From: Bacteroidota bacterium
Lineage (GTDB): Bacteria > Bacteroidota > Bacteroidia > UBA7662 > CANHCV01
Assembly (NCBI GenBank): GCA_947501265.1
Contig: CANMVY010000012.1
Location: forward strand, 1 to 64,000
Direction: 5' to 3'
Length of the DNA: 64,000 nucleotides
The stretch's first letter is position 1. The number at the start of each line of letters is the position of its first letter. Positions 1 through 9,004 of the stretch are shown here, piece by piece. A program made the translations under genes and the position numbers. Below the pieces are notes generated by a model. The model was not told where the DNA came from. It worked only from the letters and a program-made list of their open reading frames with translations, and made no database searches.

Positions 1-426
1 ATCTTCATCAAGGCGAATCGAATTCGCACCATTCAAGAAACCGGAAACAGCCAAGTGGGCGAAGGTATTGAAGAAGAATTCGTAGGCATCATCAACTACT
101 GCGTGATGGCCTTGATTCAACTCACCGAACCGGCCCACCAAGGAAGCACCCATGAAAGCAACGATTGGTTGTTGGAGAAATACGGAAGTTGGATTTCCAA
201 AACCAAGGCTTTAATGGAAGCAAAGAATCACGATTATGGAGAGGCATGGAGAGATATGCGCATCAGCTCTTTAACGGATCTCATTTTAATGAAACTTCTT
301 CGGGTGAAACAAATTGAAGACCATCAAGGGAAAACATTGGTTTCGGAGGGCTTGGATGCCAATTTTCAAGATATGCTCAATTACTCGGTTTTCGCTTTAA
401 TTTTGATGCAAGAAGAAACAGAATGA
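1..426 (+). CDS. DUF1599 domain protein (5' partial)
   Basis: The frame is open from base 1, so the start lies upstream of the window; a GTG at 55 is internal. About 141 residues are visible. They contain two copies of the same helical pattern: a first copy ending in EEFVGIINYCVMALIQL and a second running from DYGEAWRDM through DMLNYSVFALILM. This duplicated arrangement is typical of Bacteroidota DUF1599 proteins (known family, no firm biochemical role). It overlaps the next gene by ATGA, which suggests translational coupling with the acyltransferase. No signal peptide can be judged because the N-terminus is missing. Confidence 0.8.
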   Translation: MFIKANRIRTIQETGNSQVGEGIEEEFVGIINYCVMALIQLTEPAHQGSTHESNDWLLEKYGSWISKTKALMEAKNHDYGEAWRDMRISSLTDLILMKLLRVKQIEDHQGKTLVSEGLDANFQDMLNYSVFALILMQEETE

Positions 427-1157
427 TACAAAAAGCGGGTGCAAAGTTGGTAAAACGATTGATGTTTTCTACCGTTGGATTGGCAACTTATCCGGGGATC
501 AACCTGTTGAACAAACTGGAATGGAGCGGTACCGAACACCTTAAGAATCTACCAAAAACCAACGTTTTATTCGTTTCCAATCACCAAACTTATTTTGCCG
601 ACGTTATTTGTTTTTTGCAGGTCTTTGCAGCAGTACGAAATCGTAGAAACAAGAAATTAGGATTACCCACTTACTTGTTCAACCCGGAAATCAACGTTCA
701 ATTTGTAGCAGCAGAGGAAACGATGAAGAGCAGTTGGTTGGCTAGAATATTCACCTTAGCTGGTGCAATAACTGTAAAAAGAAGCTGGCGTGCCGCCGGG
801 CAAAACGTTCAACGTGGACTCGACGAAAACGCCGGCGACAAAATTGGAGAAGCCCTGAAAAACGGATGGCTCATCAACTTTCCCCAAGGGACCACCAAAG
901 CATTCGCCGAAGGTAGAAAAGGAACCGGTTACATCATCAAAGAACATCAACCGCTCGTGGTTCCCATTACCATCAACGGGTTTCGAAGAGCGTTTGATAA
1001 AACAGGATTAAAACTGAAAAAACGAGGAACGCGGCTGAAGATTTCGTTTCATCAACCCATGAAATTCGATCCAGAATTGCCAGCAGAAACCATTCTTCAA
1101 CAAGTGATGACTGCAATTGGTCAATGCGAAACCTTAAAATTTACCCCTTCGAATTAA
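423..1157 (+). CDS. 1-acyl-sn-glycerol-3-phosphate acyltransferase family protein
   Basis: A 244-residue PlsC/LPLAT-type protein, expected to move an acyl chain onto lysophosphatidic acid or a related lysolipid at the inner membrane. The block I motif reads NHQTYFAD (residues 53-60), which places six positions between His and Asp instead of the five of the canonical NHX4D. Block III reads FPQGTT where FPEGTR is usual, so the usual Glu and Arg are absent. These deviations could mark a Bacteroidota subfamily with another acceptor. The start ATG overlaps the stop of the DUF1599 gene. The 3' end overlaps the convergent purE by 17 bp. Confidence 0.8.
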   Translation: MIQKAGAKLVKRLMFSTVGLATYPGINLLNKLEWSGTEHLKNLPKTNVLFVSNHQTYFADVICFLQVFAAVRNRRNKKLGLPTYLFNPEINVQFVAAEETMKSSWLARIFTLAGAITVKRSWRAAGQNVQRGLDENAGDKIGEALKNGWLINFPQGTTKAFAEGRKGTGYIIKEHQPLVVPITINGFRRAFDKTGLKLKKRGTRLKISFHQPMKFDPELPAETILQQVMTAIGQCETLKFTPSN

Positions 1158-1668
1158 GAAACTGCTCTACTCCTAATTGTTCGAGTTGAGCCGCATCTTT
1201 TTCTACTTTTTCTCGAAGCGATTGTTTGTAATTCCCCAACTTTTTGGCCACTTCTGCATCTGAAAGTGCAACGATTTGAGCGGCAATGATTCCAGCGTTC
1301 AAGGCACCATTTAAAGCCACCGTTGCTACTGGCACGCCACCCGGCATTTGCAAAATGGAAAGAATGCTGTCCCAACCGTCGATGGAATTCCGAGATAAAA
1401 TGGGTACCCCAATGACCGGCAACGTAGTGAGCGAAGCCACCATACCTGGAAGATGGGCTGCCCCACCGGCACCAGCAATGATCACTTGCAATCCACGATG
1501 GGCAGCTTCAGAAGCATAACTCACCATTCTCTCGGGAGTACGGTGGGCCGAAACCACGGAAATCTCTACAGAAACACCCATCGAAAGAAGAAAATCATGC
1601 GCTTCTTTCATGATGGGCAAATCCGAAGACGAACCCATGATAATTCCTACTTTGGCTGATGAACTCAT
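1141..1668 (-). CDS. purE: 5-(carboxyamino)imidazole ribonucleotide mutase
   Basis: A 175-residue class I PurE, which converts N5-CAIR to CAIR in de novo purine synthesis. The signature is clear: the N-terminal GIIMGSSSDLPIM loop with the substrate-binding Ser and Asp, the SAHRTPERM segment, and the AGAGGAAHLPGMVAS active-site region. The length is normal for a single-domain bacterial PurE. It follows purK on the minus strand with an ATGA overlap (1665-1668), so the two steps that replace carbon dioxide-dependent carboxylation are made from one message. Confidence 0.96.
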   Translation of the reverse strand: MSSSAKVGIIMGSSSDLPIMKEAHDFLLSMGVSVEISVVSAHRTPERMVSYASEAAHRGLQVIIAGAGGAAHLPGMVASLTTLPVIGVPILSRNSIDGWDSILSILQMPGGVPVATVALNGALNAGIIAAQIVALSDAEVAKKLGNYKQSLREKVEKDAAQLEQLGVEQFLNSKG

Positions 1669-2801
1669 AAGGAAATGGCTTTTAAAGTTTGATGAACAAA
1701 ATGACTTTTCTCCATGGCCGATTCTACTGAGGAATCGGTAATGGTAACATGGCCCATTTTTCGGTAAGGACGCGTTTCCTTCTTCCCGTACAAATGAACG
1801 GAAGCACCGGGAATTGCCAATACTTCATTCATTCCTTGATAGAATACCGGGCCTTGATGATCGGCTTCACCGATAACGTTAACCATAACGGAGGGAGATT
1901 TGAGTCGAGTACTTCCTAGTGGCAGATTCAACACTCCTCTCAAATGTTGTTCGTACTGGGACGTTTCAACGGCCTCAATGGTAAAGTGCCCGGAATTATG
2001 CGGACGTGGGGCTACTTCATTGATCAATAACGAGCCCTGTTCATCAACGAAAAATTCAACAGCTAAAAGTCCTTGAATTTCCAAATCGTTGATGAGTTGT
2101 AGAGCTATTTCTTCAGCTTGTTTCACGATGTTGGTTGCTACCTGGGCTGGACAAACAACTTGCGTAACCAAATTCGCAGTTGGATGAAAAACCATGGAGC
2201 AGGCAGGTAAACAAACCGATTGGGATTGATTGCGTACAGCAATAACGGCTATTTCAGTTTGAATAGGAACTAATTTTTCAGCCACAAACGGCATATCAGG
2301 AATAGAATTCCAATCTTCTTGAGATCGAACTACGGAAACACCTTTCCCATCGTAACCGCCCGTTGCAGCTTTCCAAACAAATGGAAAATTGGGAGCAGGA
2401 GAACCTTTTGAAGAAAAATTCTGAAATTTTGAGGTTGGCAAATTTAAACGAGCAACCCATTCTTTCTGCAATTGCTTGTTTTGAATGAGGCGCAATGCTT
2501 GCGGATTGGGGTGAATGGCTTTGCCCTCTTTTTCCAATTGATCGAGCGCTTCTAAGTTGACGTGTTCTATTTCAATGGTAAGAACGTCGACAGTTCTACC
2601 AAATTGAAGAACGGTTTCAAAATCTTTGAAAGATCCTTGAACAAATCGACCGGCTATTTGAGCGGCGGAGCACTGCACATCTGGATCGAGGACGGCTGTA
2701 GAAATATCCATTTGATAGGCCACTTGGCAAAGCATTTTACCCAATTGACCACCGCCTAGAATTCCCAATTGAAACGAGGAAGAAAAAGGAGATTGAACCA
2801 T
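1665..2801 (-). CDS. purK: 5-(carboxyamino)imidazole ribonucleotide synthase
   Basis: An ATP-grasp enzyme that makes N5-CAIR from AIR, bicarbonate and ATP for PurE. The Rossmann-like start QLGILGGGQLGKM follows directly on the ATG at 2801. The reading frame stays open upstream to 2918, but that part has no family similarity and runs through the gldJ terminator, so 2801 is the better start (378 residues). The ATP-grasp Mg-binding end is visible as AVEFFVDEQG and LLINEVAPRPHNSGH. It is translationally coupled to purE by a 4-nt overlap. Confidence 0.95.
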   Translation of the reverse strand: MVQSPFSSSFQLGILGGGQLGKMLCQVAYQMDISTAVLDPDVQCSAAQIAGRFVQGSFKDFETVLQFGRTVDVLTIEIEHVNLEALDQLEKEGKAIHPNPQALRLIQNKQLQKEWVARLNLPTSKFQNFSSKGSPAPNFPFVWKAATGGYDGKGVSVVRSQEDWNSIPDMPFVAEKLVPIQTEIAVIAVRNQSQSVCLPACSMVFHPTANLVTQVVCPAQVATNIVKQAEEIALQLINDLEIQGLLAVEFFVDEQGSLLINEVAPRPHNSGHFTIEAVETSQYEQHLRGVLNLPLGSTRLKSPSVMVNVIGEADHQGPVFYQGMNEVLAIPGASVHLYGKKETRPYRKMGHVTITDSSVESAMEKSHFVHQTLKAISL

Positions 2802-2812
2802 AGAACAAAAAT

Positions 2813-2842
2813 AAAAAAGGCGTGGTTGATGCCACGCCTTTT
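2813..2842 (-). terminator. Rho-independent terminator after gldJ
   Basis: The stem AAGGCGTGG pairs with CCACGCCTT around a 6-nt loop and is followed, on the minus strand, by a T-rich run. It sits 15 bp past the gldJ stop and just ahead of the purK start, so it separates the T9SS gene from the purine operon. Confidence 0.85.
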
Positions 2843-2857
2843 GAAAGGAATTTGAAA

Positions 2858-4288
2858 TTATTTCTTTTTCTTTTTCGCTGCAACTCCGGTTGGTGAACCC
2901 ATGCGAATCATTGCGCAACGGAAACCGATATCATCAGCAGCATTGTTTTCGTTCAAGAAACGACGTGAACCTGGGCTCATCCAGTAAGGCATGTCTCTCC
3001 AACCACCGCCCTTGTAAACGCGAGATTGGTTGCTTACCAAAGTGTTCTTCTCGTTGTACATCTCAATCGAATCTTGATCATCCAATACGTAAGGATCAAT
3101 CATGCGAACGGTATCTGCTACACGACGAAGGCGGTTGTAGTTTGGACCGATAGCGGTATCTTTTTCCATTTGTCCATCAGCATTGATAGCAGGAATGGTA
3201 AATACGTTACCACGGAAAGAGTTGAAATCTTCTTGATCTTGGAAAGAAAGAGGACGGTACAAATCTTGAACCCACTCGTTAACGTTACCGGCCATGTTGT
3301 ACAAACCGTAATCGTTAGGATAGTAGGAAAGAACTGGAGCTGTTGGAGCTGCCATATCGTTCAAACGACCGGCGATACCCATGTAGTCACCACGACCACG
3401 TTTGAAGTTTGCTAAAATTTGACCTTGTGTTTTACCTGGACGGCCATCGCGCAAGCTGCGACCAGACCAAGGATATACTTTACGATCTTCGATGTTTTCA
3501 CCGGCTGCGTTTCCAACAAGTGCTAGAGCTGCGAATTCCCATTCCGCTTCCGTTGGAAGGCGATAAGTAGGAAGTAAAATTCCATCTTCCATGGTGATGT
3601 TACGCTCTGTTCCATCTTTACCTTTTTTCTTTTTACCATCCAATTCAATCAACCCATTTAAATAAGCATCAGTGTTGTAGGGATTGGAAGCGTCGAATTG
3701 ACCGGTTTGATTTTTGAAACCTTCTCTTTCAAGCAAGGTTTCGTTCACACGGTCGGTACGCCAGATGCAATAATCTTGAGTTTGTTTCCAGCTTACGCCC
3801 ACAACTGGGTAATTGTTGTAAGCGGGGTGACGGAAGTACATCTCTACATAAGGCTCGTTGTAAGCCAAGTTTCTTCTCCAAACCAACGTATCAGGCAAAG
3901 CTGCTTTGTAGATAGGAAGAGTAGTAGGATCTTGTCCGTAAGTTTTGTACAACCACCATGTGTACATGCGGTAGTTAAGGTTGGATACCTCAGTTTCGTC
4001 CATGTAGAACGACTGAACGGTAACGGTATGGGGAATGTTATCCATTTCCATTCCGATATTTTGTTCGGTTGCACCCATGGTGAAACGACCACCTTCAACG
4101 AGTACTAAACCTGGACCTGTTTCTTGTTCGTTGAATTCAGCAACATCGAAACCTCCGTTTTTGGAATCGTTGTAATTCCAACCGGTTTTGGTGTCTTGCT
4201 CTTTTCCTTTGCAACCGGGGAGCAAAGTGGCAGCTGCTGGGATGAAAAGAAGTGCTGCTAAGCTAGAAAAGCGAGATATTTTCTTCAT
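2858..4288 (-). CDS. gldJ: Gliding motility / T9SS lipoprotein GldJ
   Basis: A 476-residue lipoprotein with a signal peptide ending in the lipobox LLPGC (Cys near residue 26). It is followed by the formylglycine-generating-enzyme-like (SUMF1) fold typical of GldJ and GldK: FVEGG-type start LVLVEGGRFTMGA, SFYMDETEVSNLNY, VGVSWKQTQDYCIWR, YRLPTEAEWEFAA, NMAGNVNEWVQD and GFRCAMIRMG. GldJ rather than GldK is favoured by the TGWNYNDSKNGGF segment after the lipobox and by its position next to porU and porV, as in Flavobacterium. GldJ is an outer-membrane-associated part of the gliding/T9SS apparatus and stabilises GldK. The protein ends in five lysines and appears shorter than the Flavobacterium protein. 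Confidence 0.9.
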   Translation of the reverse strand: MKKISRFSSLAALLFIPAAATLLPGCKGKEQDTKTGWNYNDSKNGGFDVAEFNEQETGPGLVLVEGGRFTMGATEQNIGMEMDNIPHTVTVQSFYMDETEVSNLNYRMYTWWLYKTYGQDPTTLPIYKAALPDTLVWRRNLAYNEPYVEMYFRHPAYNNYPVVGVSWKQTQDYCIWRTDRVNETLLEREGFKNQTGQFDASNPYNTDAYLNGLIELDGKKKKGKDGTERNITMEDGILLPTYRLPTEAEWEFAALALVGNAAGENIEDRKVYPWSGRSLRDGRPGKTQGQILANFKRGRGDYMGIAGRLNDMAAPTAPVLSYYPNDYGLYNMAGNVNEWVQDLYRPLSFQDQEDFNSFRGNVFTIPAINADGQMEKDTAIGPNYNRLRRVADTVRMIDPYVLDDQDSIEMYNEKNTLVSNQSRVYKGGGWRDMPYWMSPGSRRFLNENNAADDIGFRCAMIRMGSPTGVAAKKKKK

Positions 4289-4360
4289 AATGCAATAATG
4301 CTAACGATTTGATAAAGTAACGTTATTTTGAACGCGATTTGAAACTTTTTTAACAATTGA

Positions 4361-5353
4361 TTAAAAAGCCGGACACTTGATTCGTTCGATCTTCTTTTTA
4401 GATGTACGAGTGTATTTATCCAACATAAAACCAACTGAAAGTTCATGAGCTCCCGTTGCAGCTTGGCGAAGACGAGAAACTGTGATATCGTAGCTGTATC
4501 CGAAACGGAAATTTTTGGTTTGAATACCGCCCAGAAGAATTACGGCATCGGCATTTCCACCTGATTGGCGGTACCAAACTCCGGCAGTGAAAGGCTCACG
4601 ATTTACATAAGCTCCCAAATTCAATTGAGAGAAAGGACCGTGTTGCATGTAAATCAGGTTAGGAGAAACGGTGGTTTGTGGTTTGCTCGTTCCAACGAAT
4701 TTATTGAGAACAAAATTTGCACCAGCGTTTACTGTAACACGAACTGGAAGTTCGGTAAATCCACCTTGGATGATAGAAATATTGGGTGTTGTAACGTGAT
4801 CGAATGCAATACCTCCATAAAGATTCTCCGAAAATGCCATGAAACCAGCTGCGAAATCAGCATAATTACGATTAATAATTCCTAGAGTGTAGAGGGGCTC
4901 AGAACTAACTGGACGAACAATTCCCAATTTTGGATCCAACTGATCGTTAAATGTCCAATTGGTGTTATTCACTGCAAACTGCCCATATGAAGCACGGAAA
5001 CCAGAACGCAATGACCATTTGTTGTTCAACTTAAGGAAGTGAGCATAAGAAGCACTAACACGAGTTTGAGTGAAAAGACCAGCGCCAGCGTTATCCGACA
5101 TGGCTTGGAAACCAATTCCACCTTGCATTTTATCAATATACTGGTCAAAACTTGCTGCATAAGTAGCAAAGCCTGGAATAGAAGACCATTGATTGCGGTA
5201 ATTCAATAAATAGCGAGGACCAATGCTACTACCGGTCAAGGCTGGATTCAAATAAAGTGGATTGGCATAAAACTGCGAAAAATGTGGATCCTGTGCCATT
5301 GCAACCATGGTTCCAAGGAACATCACAGCTGAAAAACCTAGTCTTTTAAACAT
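4361..5353 (-). CDS. PorP/SprF family type IX secretion outer-membrane protein
   Basis: A 330-residue beta-barrel protein. The chosen ATG at 5353 gives MFKRLGFSAVMFLGTM and a signal peptide cut near AMAQ; an upstream in-frame ATG at 5404 would add 17 basic residues. The mature start DPHFSQFYANPLYLNPALTG is the hallmark of PorP/SprF. Known relatives are outer-membrane partners, and SprF is needed to export the type B cargo SprB. Here the gene lies between gldJ and porU instead of beside a type B cargo gene. It is divergent from porU across about 220 bp. Confidence 0.92.
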   Translation of the reverse strand: MFKRLGFSAVMFLGTMVAMAQDPHFSQFYANPLYLNPALTGSSIGPRYLLNYRNQWSSIPGFATYAASFDQYIDKMQGGIGFQAMSDNAGAGLFTQTRVSASYAHFLKLNNKWSLRSGFRASYGQFAVNNTNWTFNDQLDPKLGIVRPVSSEPLYTLGIINRNYADFAAGFMAFSENLYGGIAFDHVTTPNISIIQGGFTELPVRVTVNAGANFVLNKFVGTSKPQTTVSPNLIYMQHGPFSQLNLGAYVNREPFTAGVWYRQSGGNADAVILLGGIQTKNFRFGYSYDITVSRLRQAATGAHELSVGFMLDKYTRTSKKKIERIKCPAF

Positions 5354-5572
5354 AAATTGTTTTTGTTTAGGTCGTAAAAATCCACTTTTAAATCTTTGTT
5401 TCAAAGTGTTTCCCCAAAAAAAATGTTAAAAGATTTTCAACCAACTTAGGTACGCATCTGAATATCAAATGCTTAGGCATTTTTTTCACGCAAGTGAAAC
5501 TTCAAGTTTTCTTGCTTTCTTCCATCCAACAGCAAAAGTTTTTTCGGTTCTTTGCGTTAGTTAATGGTCATC

Positions 5573-8500
5573 ATGCGAAAAGGACTCGTTTTATTTTTGT
5601 TTCTCCTCTCTCACCTTTGCTGGGGTCAAGCTCCATTTCAAAACCAATCGGTGTTAAGAACGGGAAATTGGATCAAGATTGGTTTGGTTTCCGACGGGAT
5701 CTACGACCTTTCCCTTTCAAGTCTTCAATCAGCCGGCTTATCGATCAATCAACCCGATCAAATCGCCGTATTTGCCGGTAACCCATCGGCCCTTCCCATG
5801 CCCAACAAGGATTTTTTTGTAGACGACCTTCTAGAAATTCCAACCCAATCCATTTTAAACGGTGCTTCATCCGTTGAGCGAATTCGGTTTTACGGCAAAG
5901 GACCTCACGCCTGGGCCATTTCAACCGATACCTTCTACTACCAAAACAACCTTTATTCCGACACCAATTATTACTACGTAACCGTTCTCAATCGGCCGGC
6001 CAAAAAAATCAGCAGCGTTGCTACCCTAACACCACCGTCGGCAACCAACACCGAAATGGATGCATTTTGGGCCATTGACCTCAATAAAAAATCGGTTTCG
6101 AGATCGGGGCAACAATGGTTCGACGACGAACTGGACGGTACCACTATAAAAGAATACCCAACCAATTTTCAGGGGTTGGTTACAGGAGCTCCCATTGATT
6201 TGATTTTTAACATCGGTGCTCGCAGTTATTCGGTAAACCCTACCCTAGGTCTTGCAGAAAAAAATGGGACTTTTTTAGGCATTTATCCCTTTTCAGCCAT
6301 TTTCAACTACACCTACGCCTCAAAAATGCGCATGTTCGATCAAGGTAAGCGCATCTCCTTTATTCCCTCAACTGGAAATCCAATCCTACAGGTTTCCTTC
6401 AACAAAAATGGAGACCCCGGCGCCATCGGTTACGTTGATTACTTCATGGCTAAAGCCCGTTGCAGGGTTGATTGGCCGGCTTCCGAGCAGTTTACCTTTT
6501 ACGAAACCCGATTGCTAACAGCCGGACAAACCCGTTCGGTGGTGCTGAACAGTTCCGAACCGGCCGTGGCTTGGGACATTTCTAATCCCCTTCAGCCGGT
6601 ACAAACGGTAGGATCCTTCAATGGAACCACCCACGCCTGGACCATCCCAGCCGATGCAATTGTTCCTTTGCACGTTTTCAAAGGAAATCACGTTTTTCCC
6701 AATCCAATCATTATCGGGAACGTAGAAAACCAAAATTTACACGCCCTCCCTACTCCTCAATTGCTTATCGTTTACCACCCTCAATTCAAAAATGAAACCG
6801 ATCGTTTGTTGCAGCACAAATTGCAATTGGGATGGAATGCAAGAGCCGTAGCGGTAGGGAACATTTACGAAGAATTTTCTTCAGGAAAACAAGATTTGGC
6901 AGCTATTCGAAACTTTATTCGGATGTTCTACCAGCGGCCTGATGGGAAAACCCTTCAACACGTCCTTCTTATCGGCGATGCCTCCTACGATTACAAAAAC
7001 CGAATTGCCAACAACACCAACTACATCCCAACATTCCAATCTCCAGAAACCATCGAGCCGCTCTACACCTACTCTTGCGACTTTTTCTTCGGCTTGTTGG
7101 ACTCCTTGGAAGGCCGATTTTCGATCATCGATCGGGGGAACATGGACATAGGAATTGGCCGATTGCCCGTTCATACCAACCAACAGGCGAAAATCATGAT
7201 CGATAAGATCATCGAATACGAAACCAATGCCAGCGCTGGCGACTGGAAAAGTCTAATTACTCTGGTGGCCGACGATGCCGATTTCAACAAACACCTGGAA
7301 GACAGTGAAATTTTGACCGATTCCATTCAACGAAATTTCAAAGAAGCGGTCATTGAAAAACTTTATTTGGATGCGTTCCCCCGGGTTTCAACCCCCGGTG
7401 GATCTCGCTATCCGGCTGTAAATCAAGCCATCAACAACCGCATCAACCAGGGAGCATTGATCGTGAATTACATCGGACACGGAGGTGTTAACGGTTGGGC
7501 AGATGAGCGCGTGTTAACTCCTGAAGATGTTCTAACCTGGAGCGCTCAAGGCAAATACCCCATTTTCGTCACTGCCACCTGCGAGTTTTCTCGTTTCGAT
7601 GATCCCGGAAAAATCTCCGTTGGTGAACAAGTTGGATTTAAAGAAAAGGGAGGTCCCGTTTCCTCCATCACCACCGTTCGACTAACCTACTCCGAACCCA
7701 ACCTCGATTTTACCAAACGCTTGTACCACCAATTCTTTGAAAAAGATTCCACCGGAAAATGCCAACCCATCGGGGTTTCTTTTCGACGTGCGGTTAACTT
7801 AACCGGAATCGATAATGCCAATACCCGTTGTTTAACCTTGTTGGGAGATCCTTCCCTCCGCCCCGCAATTCCTCAACAATCCATCAGCATCACCAAAGTA
7901 AACCAAGTGATTCCTGGGGCCGACACCATTCGGGCGCTCTCGAAAGTTAAAGTAGAAGGCCAAATCAATGCTCTCAGTGGTGGAATTGATCGAAATTTTC
8001 AAGGAGTTGCCACGTTAATCGTCTTCGACAAAGCCCAGGTATTTTACACGTTTGGAGCCGCCAATCAGTCGATTGCCGTTCCTGTTAATAACCAAAACAA
8101 CATCCTTTTTAAAGGAAAAGCAACCGTTCGAAACGGTGAGTTTTCGGTGGAATTTCTTACTCCCAAAGACATCGCTTACCAATTTGGAAACGGCCGAATC
8201 CTCGCCTATGCGATAAGTAATCAAAAAACGGAAGCGTTGGGCGAAAACCGAAACATCATCATCGGTGGAACATCCCCTAATTTCGCTAACGACGAAACGG
8301 GTCCAGAAGTGAAAGCATACCTCAACTCTACGGCTTTTGTTAACGGCGGAATAACCCACAATCATCCCGTTTTGTTGGCCCGCGTTTTCGACGAATCTGG
8401 AATAAACACCGTTGGAAATGGAATCGGTCACGACATGGTGATGATCATCGATGGAAAGGCCGATCAACCCTTTGTTTTGAACCAATATTTTGAGTCGGAT

Positions 8501-8956
8501 TTGGACGATTTCAAACGGGGTTGGATTCGTTTCCCGATGTATGGCCTATCGCCTGGAAAACACAGCTTAGAGGTAAAAGTATGGGACGTTTACAACAACT
8601 TGGGAAGTACAACCTTAGAATTTGAAGTGATCGATACCACTTCCCCTCAACTTCTTCAAATTGGTTGTTATCCAAATCCATCTAGCGGAAGCATCACCTT
8701 TACCTTCAACCACAATTTGGCACAAATGCCTTTGGAAGCAACCTTAGAAATCATGGATATTTCAGGAAAATCTGTCTTCCAATCGATCAAAAACTTCACT
8801 CCAGTTGGATTTGTTGAAAATGCTTTTCAATGGGAGGGAACCGACCAATTCGGGAAAAAAGTTGCTGACGGATTATACGTTTATCGGATTCAAATACGTT
8901 TAAAAAGTGGACAAACCTTACAGGCTTGTCAAAAACTTATCCGGATCTCCGAATAA
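5573..8956 (+). CDS. porU: Type IX secretion system sortase PorU (C25 peptidase)
   Basis: PorU removes the C-terminal signal from T9SS cargo at the cell surface and attaches the cargo to A-LPS. The ATG at 5573 gives a clean signal peptide MRKGLVLFLFLLSHLCWGQ; another ATG lies three codons upstream. The central gingipain-type (C25) domain has the catalytic His in YIGHGGVNGW (about residue 636) and the Cys in TATCEFSRFDDP (about residue 670). The C-terminus (CYPNPSSG ... GLYVYRIQI) resembles a T9SS C-terminal domain, as known for PorU. At 1127 residues the length is normal. porV follows 48 bp downstream. Confidence 0.95.
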   Translation: MRKGLVLFLFLLSHLCWGQAPFQNQSVLRTGNWIKIGLVSDGIYDLSLSSLQSAGLSINQPDQIAVFAGNPSALPMPNKDFFVDDLLEIPTQSILNGASSVERIRFYGKGPHAWAISTDTFYYQNNLYSDTNYYYVTVLNRPAKKISSVATLTPPSATNTEMDAFWAIDLNKKSVSRSGQQWFDDELDGTTIKEYPTNFQGLVTGAPIDLIFNIGARSYSVNPTLGLAEKNGTFLGIYPFSAIFNYTYASKMRMFDQGKRISFIPSTGNPILQVSFNKNGDPGAIGYVDYFMAKARCRVDWPASEQFTFYETRLLTAGQTRSVVLNSSEPAVAWDISNPLQPVQTVGSFNGTTHAWTIPADAIVPLHVFKGNHVFPNPIIIGNVENQNLHALPTPQLLIVYHPQFKNETDRLLQHKLQLGWNARAVAVGNIYEEFSSGKQDLAAIRNFIRMFYQRPDGKTLQHVLLIGDASYDYKNRIANNTNYIPTFQSPETIEPLYTYSCDFFFGLLDSLEGRFSIIDRGNMDIGIGRLPVHTNQQAKIMIDKIIEYETNASAGDWKSLITLVADDADFNKHLEDSEILTDSIQRNFKEAVIEKLYLDAFPRVSTPGGSRYPAVNQAINNRINQGALIVNYIGHGGVNGWADERVLTPEDVLTWSAQGKYPIFVTATCEFSRFDDPGKISVGEQVGFKEKGGPVSSITTVRLTYSEPNLDFTKRLYHQFFEKDSTGKCQPIGVSFRRAVNLTGIDNANTRCLTLLGDPSLRPAIPQQSISITKVNQVIPGADTIRALSKVKVEGQINALSGGIDRNFQGVATLIVFDKAQVFYTFGAANQSIAVPVNNQNNILFKGKATVRNGEFSVEFLTPKDIAYQFGNGRILAYAISNQKTEALGENRNIIIGGTSPNFANDETGPEVKAYLNSTAFVNGGITHNHPVLLARVFDESGINTVGNGIGHDMVMIIDGKADQPFVLNQYFESDLDDFKRGWIRFPMYGLSPGKHSLEVKVWDVYNNLGSTTLEFEVIDTTSPQLLQIGCYPNPSSGSITFTFNHNLAQMPLEATLEIMDISGKSVFQSIKNFTPVGFVENAFQWEGTDQFGKKVADGLYVYRIQIRLKSGQTLQACQKLIRISE

Positions 8957-9004
8957 AATTTTGAAATAGATTGATTACTTTTACCAAAATCATTTTTAGA
9001 CCAC

